From contig JACKJK010000006.1 in NCBI GenBank assembly GCA_020637985.1, positions 186,001-250,000 on the forward strand: a stretch of DNA of 64,000 bases, given 5' to 3'. Source of the DNA: Rhodobiaceae bacterium (GTDB lineage Bacteria; Pseudomonadota; Alphaproteobacteria; Rhizobiales; Tepidamorphaceae). The notes beneath the pieces are model-generated. The model saw nothing but the letters and a program-made list of their open reading frames with translations. It was not told the origin of the DNA and did no database searches. This document shows positions 9,822-20,148 of this stretch, one piece after another; the first letter of the stretch is position 1, and every line of letters starts with the position of its first letter. Made by a program: the position numbers and the translations under genes.

Positions 9822-9899
9822 TCAGGCGCGCGCGGCCGCTGCGCCGGTTTTGGCCGGCGTTTTCGTCGTCGTGGTCGTGGTGACGAAGCGGGTGCGCAT
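9822..9899 (-). CDS. Thr-rich leader peptide upstream of asd
   Basis: A 25-codon reading frame beginning MRTRFVTTTTTTKTPAKT and ending in an Ala-rich tail before TGA. It has 9 Thr residues, six of them consecutive (ACC/ACG). AGGGA lies 10 bases before its ATG, and a promoter-like pair stands just upstream. The stop is 139 bases before the asd start. Hairpins are possible within the frame (9842-9859) and after it (9781-9795 and 9760-9776). This is the architecture of a ribosome-mediated attenuator sensing charged tRNA-Thr, as known for thr operons of enteric bacteria. No U-rich terminator is visible, so the output might be Rho-dependent or translational. The alternative is a chance simple repeat of ACS codons. 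Confidence 0.6.
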   Translation of the reverse strand: MRTRFVTTTTTTKTPAKTGAAAARA

Positions 9900-9926
9900 G
9901 TCGATCAGATCCCTGTCCAACGGCGC

Positions 9927-9955
9927 GATTAAGCCGAAGACGGGGGAAAATGCAA
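9927..9955 (-). promoter_or_regulatory. Candidate promoter of the asd leader transcript
   Basis: Read on the minus strand: TTGCAT (9955-9950), a 17-base spacer, then TTAATC (9932-9927). It lies directly after the DUF4174 stop codon and about 30 bases before the leader-peptide ATG. Spacing is ideal; the -10 is imperfect. Confidence 0.5.
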
Positions 9956-9961
9956 GCGGCA

Positions 9962-10423
9962 CTAACCGCCGCGTGTGCGCATTTCCTGCCGCCGCATGGG
10001 CATGGCATCGATCAGCGAGAAAAGTTCCGGCAAGGTGACAGGCTGGTTCCAGCGCCCCTTCACGGTGCCGTCCTTGCCGACCAGAACCGCCTCGAAGCCG
10101 CCAGGCGGAGCGGAAAGCGCGGGCATTCCCGCCGGCGCTTCGCCGAAGATCGGCAGGACCGCATCACGCGTGCCGGCAAAGACCACCATGTCGCGCTCGG
10201 CGAGGCCCGGTTCGTCGGCGCGCAGGATCTGCTTCTGGCGCGCCAGCGCGATCTGGTCGAGACGCTGGACGCGGATCACCAGGACGCGGCTCTTGCCGCG
10301 ATAGGCCGCAAGACCCTCCGCGAGCCCGGCGGAGAATGCCGGAACGCCGGACAGCAGCAACGCCGCGCAGATCGCGGCAAGCAGCTGCAGCCCGGCGTTG
10401 CGACCGTGTGCGAAAACGTTCAG
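9962..10423 (-). CDS. DUF4174 domain-containing exported protein, start codon unclear
   Basis: The C-terminal two thirds match the DUF4174 family: a strand like SRVLVIRVQ, then PIFGEAPAG, GFEAVLVGKDG and LFSLIDAMPMRRQEM. The N-terminus is a convincing Sec signal peptide (LLAAICAALLLSGVPAFSA), so the product is probably periplasmic. Function unknown. No ATG or GTG lies in frame before the signal peptide: only a CTG at 10423, whose last two bases overlap the leuB TGA, or a TTG at 10360 that would cut into the hydrophobic core. Coordinates assume the CTG, giving 153 aa and coupling to leuB. A frameshift or sequence error near the leuB end is an alternative. Confidence 0.65.
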   Translation of the reverse strand: MNVFAHGRNAGLQLLAAICAALLLSGVPAFSAGLAEGLAAYRGKSRVLVIRVQRLDQIALARQKQILRADEPGLAERDMVVFAGTRDAVLPIFGEAPAGMPALSAPPGGFEAVLVGKDGTVKGRWNQPVTLPELFSLIDAMPMRRQEMRTRGG

Positions 10424-11529
10424 CCGAGCTTCACCAGCTCGGCGATGATGGCGTCCGTCATCTCGGTGGTGCCCATGGCGTTGCCGCCGTCGGCGATGTC
10501 GCCGGTGCGCGCGCCGGAACCCAGCGCGCCCGCGATCGCGCGGTCGAGCATGTCGGCTTCCTCGACCAGGCCGAACGAGTAGCGCATGCACATGCCGAAG
10601 CTGGCGATCATGGCGATCGGGTTGGCGACACCCTTGCCGGCGATGTCGGGAGCCGACCCGTGCACCGGCTCGTAGAGCGACTTGCGCTTGCCGGTCGCGG
10701 CGTCGGGCAGGCCGAGCGAGGCGGACGGCAGCATGCCGAGCGAGCCGGTCAGCATGGCGGCGACGTCGGACAGCAGGTCGCCGAACAGGTTGTCGGTGAC
10801 GATGACATCGAACTGCTTGGGATTGCGCACCAGCTGCATGCCGCCGGCGTCGGCCAGCATGTGCTCGAGCCTGACGTCGCCGAAACCCTCGGTCTCGTAA
10901 ACGTTGGTGACGACTTCCTTCCACAACACGCCGGAACGCATCACGTTGTGCTTTTCCATCGACGTGACCTTGCCCGAGCGCGTGCGCGCCAGCTCGAAGG
11001 CCATGCGGGCGATGCGGGCAATCTCGCCGGTGGTGTAGACCTGCGTGTCGACGGCGCGCTTCTCGCCGTTCTCCAGCGTCACGATTTCCTTCGGCTCGCC
11101 GAAATAGGTGCCGCCGGTCAACTCGCGCAGGATCAGGATGTCGAGACCCTCGATCAGTTCCTGCTTCAACGACGAGGCCTTGGCGAGCGCCGGATAGCAG
11201 ATGGCGGGGCGCAGGTTGGCGAACAGGTCGAGGTCCTTGCGCAGGCGCAGCAGGCCGGCCTCGGGGCGCTTGTCGTAGGGCACCTTGTCCCACTTCGGCC
11301 CGCCGACAGCGCCGAGCAGGATGGCGTCGGCGGCGAAGGCCTTCTCGACCGCGGCCTCGCTGATCGCCTCGCCATGGGCGTCATAGGCGCAGCCGCCGAC
11401 GAGGTCGCGCTCTGTCTCGAACTTCGTCGAGCCGTTGGCGCTGAACCATTCGATGATGCGTTCGGCGGCGGCGGAAACTTCCGGGCCGATCCCGTCGCCG
11501 GGAAGAAGAAGGATGTTCTGGCTTGCCAT
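10420..11529 (-). CDS. leuB: 3-isopropylmalate dehydrogenase
   Basis: Oxidises and decarboxylates 3-isopropylmalate to 2-oxoisocaproate with NAD+, the third step of leucine synthesis. The 369-aa product shows NILLLPGDGIGPEV at the N-terminus, GAVGGPKWD, LRELTGGTYFG, the metal-ligand region DNLFGDLLSD, and HGSAPDIAGKGVANP. The ATG at 11529 gives the usual family length; the frame stays open far upstream without support. leuD (12.6 kb) and leuC (31.3 kb) are encoded separately on the plus strand, so leucine genes are dispersed here. Confidence 0.96.
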   Translation of the reverse strand: MASQNILLLPGDGIGPEVSAAAERIIEWFSANGSTKFETERDLVGGCAYDAHGEAISEAAVEKAFAADAILLGAVGGPKWDKVPYDKRPEAGLLRLRKDLDLFANLRPAICYPALAKASSLKQELIEGLDILILRELTGGTYFGEPKEIVTLENGEKRAVDTQVYTTGEIARIARMAFELARTRSGKVTSMEKHNVMRSGVLWKEVVTNVYETEGFGDVRLEHMLADAGGMQLVRNPKQFDVIVTDNLFGDLLSDVAAMLTGSLGMLPSASLGLPDAATGKRKSLYEPVHGSAPDIAGKGVANPIAMIASFGMCMRYSFGLVEEADMLDRAIAGALGSGARTGDIADGGNAMGTTEMTDAIIAELVKLG

Positions 11530-11683
11530 GTGCGATCCGTCCAGGAGTGTTGGGTTGAGCCGTGTGGCGCGATGGGTATCGCCGCTGCGTGAGGATGGCA
11601 AGCGCACGCGCGCGCATGGGTGCATTAACATTGCGGCACGGCCGCGCTTGTCGGAGCGCGCGGCGGCGACATATCCTGCGCGC

Positions 11684-11947
11684 ATGACGCACGGACCGGC
11701 ACACGAGAACCGCGACGAGAAACGGGTGCGCGAGGCCCTGCGCGACCTGGAACGGGCGGAGAGCGGCGGCGAGGTGATCGCAACAAGCGCGCTGAAGCGT
11801 GCGGCGGAGGGGACGCTCGCGCATTTTGCGGCAAGCGACGCGGCCGGCGAGGACTGGACGGAGGTCTGGGGCCGGCGGATCGCGCGGGGCGCGGCACTGG
11901 TCGCGCTGATCCTGCTGGCAGCGTATCTGGCCGTCACCTACCTGTAG
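11684..11947 (+). CDS. Small single-pass membrane protein of unknown function
   Basis: An 87-aa protein: a charged, helical cytoplasmic part (ENRDEKRVREALRDLERAE), a middle segment ending TEVWGRRIARG, then one C-terminal helix (AALVALILLAAYLAVTYL). I do not recognise a named family. The ATG at 11684 is the first after the leuB promoter region. It is followed after 42 bases by the zincin gene in the same direction, which suggests one transcript. It looks like a tail-anchored inner-membrane protein. Confidence 0.6.
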   Translation: MTHGPAHENRDEKRVREALRDLERAESGGEVIATSALKRAAEGTLAHFAASDAAGEDWTEVWGRRIARGAALVALILLAAYLAVTYL

Positions 11948-11989
11948 CGCGCAGACGCAGGGCGCAGGCGAACCAACGGCAGGACTGGC

Positions 11990-12418
11990 ATGGCGCAGCT
12001 CGACCGCGAACACGACTGGACCCACAGGGCGGCCCCCAGCCTCGAGGATTTCGAGGTGATGGCGGCGGAAGCCTTCGTGCGCCTGCCCGGCCAGTTCCGC
12101 GACCTGTGTGGGACGATCATCATCCAGATCGCCGACTTTCCCGACGATGAGGTGCTCGAGGACCTCGGCCTGGAATCGGCCTACGACCTGCTCGGCCTGT
12201 TCCAGGGCGTGGGGATGAGCGAGGGCGAGAGCGTGCCGCATACGGGGCAGATGCCGAACATGATCTGGCTCTACCGCCGGCCGATCCTCGACTACTGGTC
12301 GGAATACGAGGACACGCTTGGCGACGTCATCACGCACGTGCTGGTGCACGAGATCGGCCATCATTTCGGCCTCAGCGACGACGACATGGAAGCCATCGAG
12401 CTGGCGGCGGGCGACTAG
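11990..12418 (+). CDS. Zincin-like metallopeptidase family protein
   Basis: A 142-aa protein with the short zinc-protease signature HEIGHHFGLSDDDM near the C-terminus, typical of the possibly inactive or minimal zincin family (Pfam Zincin_1). The N-terminal part (SLEDFEVMAAEAFVRLPGQF) and PMIWLYRRPI-like strand region also fit. There is no signal peptide, so it is cytoplasmic. Substrate unknown. It sits between the small membrane protein gene and leuD, all on the plus strand. Confidence 0.82.
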   Translation: MAQLDREHDWTHRAAPSLEDFEVMAAEAFVRLPGQFRDLCGTIIIQIADFPDDEVLEDLGLESAYDLLGLFQGVGMSEGESVPHTGQMPNMIWLYRRPILDYWSEYEDTLGDVITHVLVHEIGHHFGLSDDDMEAIELAAGD

Positions 12419-12445
12419 CCGATCCCCTTCAGGCTAAATTGCAGG

Positions 12446-12480
12446 GCGCGCGACACTGGTGCTTGTGTCTTGCCGCGCGC
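12446..12480 (+). other. Hairpin in the leuD leader
   Basis: GCGCGC (12446-12451) pairs with 12475-12480 and GACAC (12452-12456) with GTGTC (12465-12469), separated by an unpaired 5-base bulge. It lies between the zincin gene and leuD and may be a terminator-like or mRNA leader structure. No leader peptide rich in Leu codons is seen. Confidence 0.35.
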
Positions 12481-12556
12481 TTCTGTTTATTGCGCGCAAA
12501 GCCGGCGCACCGGAAAGGCTGCGCCGGGAGCCTCCATCTGCGGGACGGAAACGAGC

Positions 12557-13162
12557 ATGGACAAGTTCACCACGCTGACCGGCGTCGCGGCGCCGATGCC
12601 GATCACCAATGTCGATACCGACATGATCATCCCGAAGCAGTACCTGAAGACGATCCAGCGGACGGGGCTGGGCAAGGGGCTGTTCTCGGAAATGCGCTAC
12701 AACGAGGACGGCAGCGAGAACCCGGACTTCGTGCTCAACAAGCCGGCCTACCGCAAGGCGCAGATCCTTGTCGCGGGCGACAACTTCGGCTGTGGCTCGA
12801 GCCGCGAGCACGCGCCGTGGGCGCTGCTCGACTACGGCATCCGCTGCGTGATCTCGACGAGCTTCGCCGACATCTTCTACAACAACTGCTTCAAGAACGG
12901 CATCCTGCCGATCAAGGTCAGCGCGGCGGAACTCGACAAGCTGATGGACGACGCCAACCGCGGCGCCAACGCCACGATGACCGTCGATCTGGAAGCGCAG
13001 GAGATTCACGGCCCCGACGGCGGCACCGTTCGCTTCGATCTCGATCCCTTCCGCAAGCATTGCCTGCTGAACGGCCTTGACGATATCGGTCTGACGATGG
13101 AAAAGGCCAAGGCGATCGACAGCTACGAGGCGCACCTGGCCGAGGACCGGCCCTGGGCGTAA
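12557..13162 (+). CDS. leuD: 3-isopropylmalate dehydratase small subunit
   Basis: The small subunit of isopropylmalate isomerase, which with LeuC converts 2- to 3-isopropylmalate. The 201-aa length is standard. Landmarks: PITNVDTDMIIPKQYLKT at the N-terminus, GDNFGCGSSREHAPWAL forming the substrate-binding swivel, and FADIFYNNCFKNGILPI. The ATG at 12557 follows a purine-rich ACGGAAACGAG. The partner LeuC is encoded at 31.3 kb, so the two subunits come from separate transcripts. Confidence 0.95.
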   Translation: MDKFTTLTGVAAPMPITNVDTDMIIPKQYLKTIQRTGLGKGLFSEMRYNEDGSENPDFVLNKPAYRKAQILVAGDNFGCGSSREHAPWALLDYGIRCVISTSFADIFYNNCFKNGILPIKVSAAELDKLMDDANRGANATMTVDLEAQEIHGPDGGTVRFDLDPFRKHCLLNGLDDIGLTMEKAKAIDSYEAHLAEDRPWA

Positions 13163-13181
13163 TGCCCCGGGGCATGCCCCC

Positions 13182-13562
13182 TCAGGCCTTGATCAGCCGC
13201 AATCCCTTGTCGAGCACGCGCAGGACGCGGGCGAGATCGTGCCCGCGCTTCAGCACCTGGCCGCCAGCGGAAATGACGCTGTAGGCGCCCTGGCGGCGGG
13301 CAAGTTTCGGCGTTTTCTCGATGCGGTAGATGGGCATCTCGCTGGTGCGCCGGAAGACGGAAAACACCGCGCGGTCGCGCAGCAGGTCGATGGCGTAGTC
13401 GCGCCATTCGCCATCGGCGACCTTGCGCCCGTAGACGTTGAGGATGTCGGTCAGTTCACGTCGGTCGAAGGATATGCGCTGCGGTTCGGCCCGGCTATTG
13501 GAGGATGCGGCAGGTTCGCCATTCCTGCCGCCGGTGAAAACTATGGGCTCGCCGTCGTACAC
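13182..13562 (-). CDS. DUF2794 domain-containing protein
   Basis: A 126-aa alphaproteobacterial protein of unknown function. The family core is clear: RISFDRRELTDILNVYGR, ADGEWRDYAIDLLRDRAVFS, RIEKTPKLARRQGAYSV and a C-terminal RVLRVLDKGLRLIKA. The start is taken as a GTG at 13562 because AGGAGG lies 5 bases upstream; the open frame to 13655 has no matching site. It converges on leuD. The gap behind its start carries the candidate structured RNA. Confidence 0.85.
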   Translation of the reverse strand: MYDGEPIVFTGGRNGEPAASSNSRAEPQRISFDRRELTDILNVYGRKVADGEWRDYAIDLLRDRAVFSVFRRTSEMPIYRIEKTPKLARRQGAYSVISAGGQVLKRGHDLARVLRVLDKGLRLIKA

Positions 13563-13755
13563 GCACGCCTCCTCGACTCGCAGGCTCCGATTTGCGCGCA
13601 GTGACACGCAACCGGCACCGGCGAAATGATCGCCCGATCGTGGCGTGCAGCGCAAGTCCCGTACCGGGCCGAAGATTCAACAAATCACAAATTTGCCCGA
13701 TTCCGGCCCTTGCCCGGCCCGATTGCGGGTTTGCAATGCCTTCGTTGCCTCGAAG

Positions 13756-13962
13756 GCCCGGTTCGGTGCGAGGCCGCGGAATTCTTCAGCCCCCCAGCCC
13801 CTTCCGGGGCCAGGCATTTCGAACCGGGCCGACTTTTCCTGCAGGCGGATGCGTTTTCCCGTACCTGTCAGGGAAAGTCGTACGGGCGGCAACGCCCGAC
13901 ACCGGTTTTCAAACTGGTTTGTCCCCCATATCTCCTTCAAGGCCGGCTTGCCGGCCTTTTTT
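13756..13962 (+). ncRNA. Candidate structured non-coding RNA
   Basis: A gap of more than 400 bases without a gene contains nested complementary segments: an 11-bp long-range stem (13755-13765 region with 13820-13830), GCCCC-TTCC-GGGGC at 13797-13810, CGGGCG-GCAA-CGCCCG near 13883-13898, and a GACACCGGTTT / AAACTGGT-TTGTC arm near 13898-13923. It ends in a textbook plus-strand terminator at 13939-13962. Both flanking genes are on the minus strand, so no gene uses that terminator. No small reading frame looks protein-like. It does not resemble tmRNA, RNase P, SRP RNA or a tRNA to my eye; 6S RNA or an alphaproteobacterial sRNA remains possible. The 5' end is a guess. Confidence 0.5.
13939..13962 (+). 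terminator. Rho-independent terminator, plus strand
   Basis: AAGGCCGG pairs with CCGGCCTT around a CTTG loop, followed directly by TTTTTT. Oriented for a plus-strand transcript although neighbours on both sides are on the minus strand. Confidence 0.85.
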
Positions 13963-13989
13963 CTTGTCATTTCTCGGAATTTGCCGGGC

Positions 13990-14763
13990 TCAGCAAGACC
14001 CGTCCAGAACGGCCGCGGCGCGGACCGGGCCGGGAGCCTGGTGTTTCGACGGCTGCACCATGACGGCGCATTTCATGTCGGCGGCCTCCGGCAAGCTGTC
14101 TCGCGGGTAGGCGAAGCGCTGCGTGCCGACATGGAGTTCTCCCAGCGCGTACATCGCACGCACGACATTCGAGTAGCGGATGGTGCGGCCGGCATTCTCT
14201 CCGCGCCCGATGGCGACCGTTTCCTCGCCAGTGAAGACGACGAGCCAGACGGTTGCGGGTTCCGGCAGGGAGCCGGGTTCGGCATTCGCGGTGATGGTGA
14301 GCGCCTGCGGCCCGGCCGAGATGTCGAGGCCGATGCCGTCCGGCCCGGTGCGCGCCGCTGCGAGCGCGGCAAGGACTTCCGCGCGCCGCGATGCGACAAC
14401 GTCGATGGCGCCGTTGATGATCGCCTGCGGGGTGTAGATCGAGCGCGCCTGCAGGGCGCGGGCGTAGCCGCGCTGGCGCGCTGTGTTGGCCGGGCTCGCC
14501 AGCGTGTCCTTCCAGCCCAGGTAGTCCCAGTAGTCGACCGGCAGCGTCAGTGCGAGGACGTCGTCGCGCCGGGCAAGCTCGTTCCACAGCCTGTCGGCGG
14601 GCGGACACGACGAGCAGCCCTGGCTGGTGAACAGTTCGGCGACCGCGACCGGGGTGTAGGTGCCGGCGCCGGCCGCCGGTGCCAAGACTGAAAGTGCGAG
14701 CGAGCACAACGCCGCTGAAAGGACGATGGCCGGACGTGGCAGGCGGGTTCTGACAAGACGCAT
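13990..14763 (-). CDS. DUF1223 domain-containing thioredoxin-like exported protein
   Basis: A 257-aa protein of the DUF1223 family. An N-terminal signal peptide (RPAIVLSAALCSLALSVLAPAAG) is followed by VAELFTSQGCSSCPPADRLW, a thioredoxin-fold start with a CSSC pair near residues 45-48, then LTLPVDYWDYLGWKDTLA and SIYTPQAIINGAIDV, which are family hallmarks. It is probably periplasmic or secreted, with a redox or copper-related role suspected but unproven. The ATG at 14763 is chosen because it starts the signal peptide; the frame is open to 14886. Confidence 0.85.
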   Translation of the reverse strand: MRLVRTRLPRPAIVLSAALCSLALSVLAPAAGAGTYTPVAVAELFTSQGCSSCPPADRLWNELARRDDVLALTLPVDYWDYLGWKDTLASPANTARQRGYARALQARSIYTPQAIINGAIDVVASRRAEVLAALAAARTGPDGIGLDISAGPQALTITANAEPGSLPEPATVWLVVFTGEETVAIGRGENAGRTIRYSNVVRAMYALGELHVGTQRFAYPRDSLPEAADMKCAVMVQPSKHQAPGPVRAAAVLDGSC

Positions 14764-14894
14764 CGCGGCGGTTCCCGTTTCGCATCGGCCATCGGGCCGT
14801 TGCAGAAACCTAGCGCGGCGGAGCATCGCCTGCCCGTCACATGGCGTCACCCTTGCGTGAGCGCGCGGTGAAGGCGGTGCCGGCACTGGAAAGC

Positions 14895-14926
14895 AAAAGG
14901 CCGGCGCGGGTTTTCCCGGCCGGCCC
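14895..14926 (-). terminator. Terminator of acnA
   Basis: On the minus strand a GC-rich stem with one bulge and a four-base loop is followed by CCTTTTGC. It lies 25 bases after the acnA stop codon. Confidence 0.65.
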
Positions 14927-14951
14927 TTGCGTTCCGCGATGCCTGCGTGCG

Positions 14952-17633
<2,682 letters not shown>

Positions 17634-17896
17634 GATGATCTGTCCCCAATATCAGCGGTCTGACTGTGCGACGGGGGCGGCGAGCAAATCCGGCGCTGCC
17701 GATGATGCGCCGGCCAGTGCGGCGCGCCGTGCCCTGCAACACCTGCCGGCATCCCGTCTGCCCGGGCGCGGGGAGCGCTTATACGGGCGTTGCGGGAACT
17801 CTGACGGCTGGTCGCAGGCGGCGCGCTGGCGACTCGGGCCTCCAACTGCGCGCCTTATAGTGAAATTCGCAAGCCATCGCCAGTGAGCCCAAAGTC

Positions 17897-18541
17897 GTGT
17901 CTCTCCAGCCAGACCACCGATATGCCGAGCTTTGCCTGACGGGCCGGGGTCTCGCCTGCGTGCGTGGCGGGCGGCGGGTGTTCCACGGGGTGTCGTTCTC
18001 GGTCGAGGGCGGCCATGCGCTGGCGCTGCGCGGGCCCAACGGGGTCGGCAAGTCGTCGCTGCTGCGGCTGATCGCGGGGCTGGTGCGCATGGATGCCGGC
18101 ACGCTGGAACTCGCCGGCGGTGCGCCGGACGTTCCGCTCGGCGAACAGGCGCACTACCTCGGCCACCTCGATGCGCTGAAACCCTCCCTGAGCGTGATCG
18201 AGAACCTCGGCTTCTGGGCAACCTTCCTGTCCGGACGGGAGGCGGCGCGCGAGGACCTCGAAGCCGCGCTCGATGCGGTCGGGATCGGCGATCTCGCCTC
18301 CCTGCCGGCGCGCTACCTTTCGGCGGGCCAGCGGCGCAGGCTGGCGCTGGCGCGACTTGCCGCGGTGCGCCGGCCGGTGTGGATGCTCGACGAGCCGACT
18401 TCCGCGCTGGATGCGGACGGCCAGCGCCTGCTGTTCGCGCTGGTTGGCGCGCATCTTTCGTGCGGCGGCATCGTCGTCGTCGCGACGCATGTCGACCTGC
18501 CGTTCGCGACCACGGTGCTGGCGCTGGAGGCGATGCGATGA
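17897..18541 (+). CDS. ccmA: Cytochrome c biogenesis ATP-binding protein CcmA
   Basis: ATPase of the CcmABCD complex that releases holo-CcmE loaded with heme. The 214-aa product starts with GTG. Walker A is GPNGVGKSS at residues 46-54, the signature LSAGQRRRLALARL, Walker B VWMLDEPTSALDADG, and the switch histidine in VVATHVDLP. It overlaps ccmB by 4 bases (ATGA). CcmE, CcmF and CcmH are not in this window and must be encoded elsewhere. Confidence 0.95.
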   Translation: MSLQPDHRYAELCLTGRGLACVRGGRRVFHGVSFSVEGGHALALRGPNGVGKSSLLRLIAGLVRMDAGTLELAGGAPDVPLGEQAHYLGHLDALKPSLSVIENLGFWATFLSGREAAREDLEAALDAVGIGDLASLPARYLSAGQRRRLALARLAAVRRPVWMLDEPTSALDADGQRLLFALVGAHLSCGGIVVVATHVDLPFATTVLALEAMR

Positions 18542-19206
18542 CCGCGCTCAAGGCCCTGTTCGCACGCGAGCTGGCGCTGGCGGTGCGCATCGGCGGCGGT
18601 GCGCTGATGGCGGTGGTATTCTTCCTGATCGTCGTCACCGTGATTCCCTTCGGCGTCGGCCCCGACCTCAACGTGCTGGCGCGCATCGGCCCGGCGATCC
18701 TGTGGATCGGCGTTCTGCTCGCCAACCTGCTGGCGATCGACCGGCTGTTCCAGGCCGATCAGGAGGACGGCTCGCTGGACCTGATCGTGATGTCGCCGGT
18801 GCCGCTGGAAATGACGGTGGCGGTGAAGGCGCTCGCCTACTGGATGACGACCGGGCTGCCGCTGACGCTTGCCGCGCCGCTGTTCGGCATGATGCTCAAC
18901 GTGCCGCCGCAGGCGCTGGGCGCGATCTGCCTGACGCTGCTGGCCGGAACGCCGGCGCTGACCTTCATCGGCACCATCGGCGCGGCGCTGACCGTGGTGC
19001 TGCGGCGCGGCGGGCTGCTGTTGGCGATCCTGGTGGTGCCGCTGATGATCCCGGTGCTGATCTTCGGCATCTCGGCGACGACGGCGGTGATCACCGGGCC
19101 GACGCCGTTCCTGACGCCGTTCCTGATCCTCGTCGCGCTATCGCTGTTTTCTCTGGTGCTGGGGCCGTTGGCCGCGGCCGCGGCTCTGCGGGCGAGCCTC
19201 GACTAG
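18538..19206 (+). CDS. ccmB: Heme exporter protein CcmB
   Basis: Membrane subunit partnering CcmA in cytochrome c maturation. The 222-aa product has six hydrophobic helices and the family motifs FQADQEDGSLDLIVMSPVPL and FIGTIGAALTVVLRRGGLLL. Coupled to ccmA by an ATGA overlap. Its TAG stop codon coincides with the terminal TAG of a palindromic repeat, and the repeat separates it from ccmC by 187 bases, an unusual break in an otherwise compact operon. Confidence 0.93.
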   Translation: MTALKALFARELALAVRIGGGALMAVVFFLIVVTVIPFGVGPDLNVLARIGPAILWIGVLLANLLAIDRLFQADQEDGSLDLIVMSPVPLEMTVAVKALAYWMTTGLPLTLAAPLFGMMLNVPPQALGAICLTLLAGTPALTFIGTIGAALTVVLRRGGLLLAILVVPLMIPVLIFGISATTAVITGPTPFLTPFLILVALSLFSLVLGPLAAAAALRASLD

Positions 19207-19265
19207 GGCAATTCGCGCAGAAGTGCGTGCGGTTATCCGCCAGGAATTGCGTGAAAACGAAAATG
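19204..19265 (-). repeat. Partial copy of rhizobial-type palindromic intergenic repeat
   Basis: This stretch between ccmB and ccmC is homologous, in opposite orientation, to the right half of the element at 45684-45786: both share TAGnGCAnTTC, AAGTGCGTGCG and GGAATTGCGTGAAAAC. About three quarters of positions agree over 50 bases. The first hairpin of the full element is missing. The TAG at its end is the ccmB stop codon. The rest of the gap to ccmC (19266-19393) shows no feature. Confidence 0.75.
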
Positions 19266-19393
19266 TTCCGGGACGCGCGGGGATGCCGCAGCCTTGCGCT
19301 GCCGCGGGGGGCTTCTATCTACGGGCGCTCTTGGTGTAACAGTCTGGCTCGCATTGCGGGGGCGGGGAAACAGACGGTGGAGTGGAATCTTTC

Positions 19394-20137
19394 ATGGGCC
19401 TGACCGACCTAGCCAACCCGACGCGCTTCATGAGCTACAGCGCGCGTATCATCCCGTGGCTGTGGGCGCTCGCGGTGCTCGTGCTCGGGTTCGGGCTGTA
19501 CATGGCGCTGGTCGTGTCGCCGGAGGACTACCAGCAGGGCGCAACCGTGCGCATCATGTACATCCACGTGCCCGCCGCCTACATGGGCATGGGCGCCTAC
19601 ACGCTGATCGCGATTTCCTCGATCGGCACGCTGGTGTGGCGGCATCCGCTGGCGGATGTGTCGGCGCGTGCGGCAGCGCCGATCGGCGCTGCCTTCACCT
19701 TTGTCGCCCTTGTCACCGGCTCGCTGTGGGGCAAGCCGATGTGGGGCGCGTGGTGGGTGTGGGACGCGCGGCTGACCTCGGTGCTGGTGCTGTTCCTGAT
19801 GTACCTCGGGCTGATCGCGCTGTGGCGGGCGTTCGACGATCCGGCGCGCGGGGCGCGCATCGTCGCCATCCTGGCGCTGGTCGGCTTCGTCAACATCCCG
19901 ATCATCAAGTATTCCGTTGAGTGGTGGAACACCCTGCACCAGCCGGCGAGCCTGATGCGCCGGGACGGGCCGTCGATGCCGCCCTCGATGCTGGTGCCGC
20001 TGCTGGTGATGCTGGCGGGCGTCAGCGTGCTGTTCGTCGCCATGCACCTGTCGGCGATGCGCAACGAGGTTCTGCGCCGGCGCGTTCGCGCCATGCAGAT
20101 CACGGCGGCGCGCGCCGCGGCGACGGCCGGGGCCTGA
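19394..20137 (+). CDS. ccmC: Heme exporter protein CcmC
   Basis: Heme-handling membrane protein that delivers heme to CcmE. The 247-aa product has six transmembrane helices and the tryptophan-rich WGAWWVWDARLT heme motif, flanked by histidines in IHVPAAYMGMG and NTLHQPASL. The ATG at 19394 is favoured; a GTG at 19382 is in frame but overlaps the purine-rich GGAG site at 19379-19382. ccmD follows after 11 bases. Confidence 0.95.
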   Translation: MGLTDLANPTRFMSYSARIIPWLWALAVLVLGFGLYMALVVSPEDYQQGATVRIMYIHVPAAYMGMGAYTLIAISSIGTLVWRHPLADVSARAAAPIGAAFTFVALVTGSLWGKPMWGAWWVWDARLTSVLVLFLMYLGLIALWRAFDDPARGARIVAILALVGFVNIPIIKYSVEWWNTLHQPASLMRRDGPSMPPSMLVPLLVMLAGVSVLFVAMHLSAMRNEVLRRRVRAMQITAARAAATAGA

Positions 20138-20148
20138 GGGGGGCGACA

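Noticed and set aside
13592..14110. Plus-strand frames through the structured RNA region (13592-14110, 13626-14063, 13645-14691)
   Set aside because: They read through the strong terminator at 13939-13962 and into the antisense of the DUF1223 gene; not protein-like.
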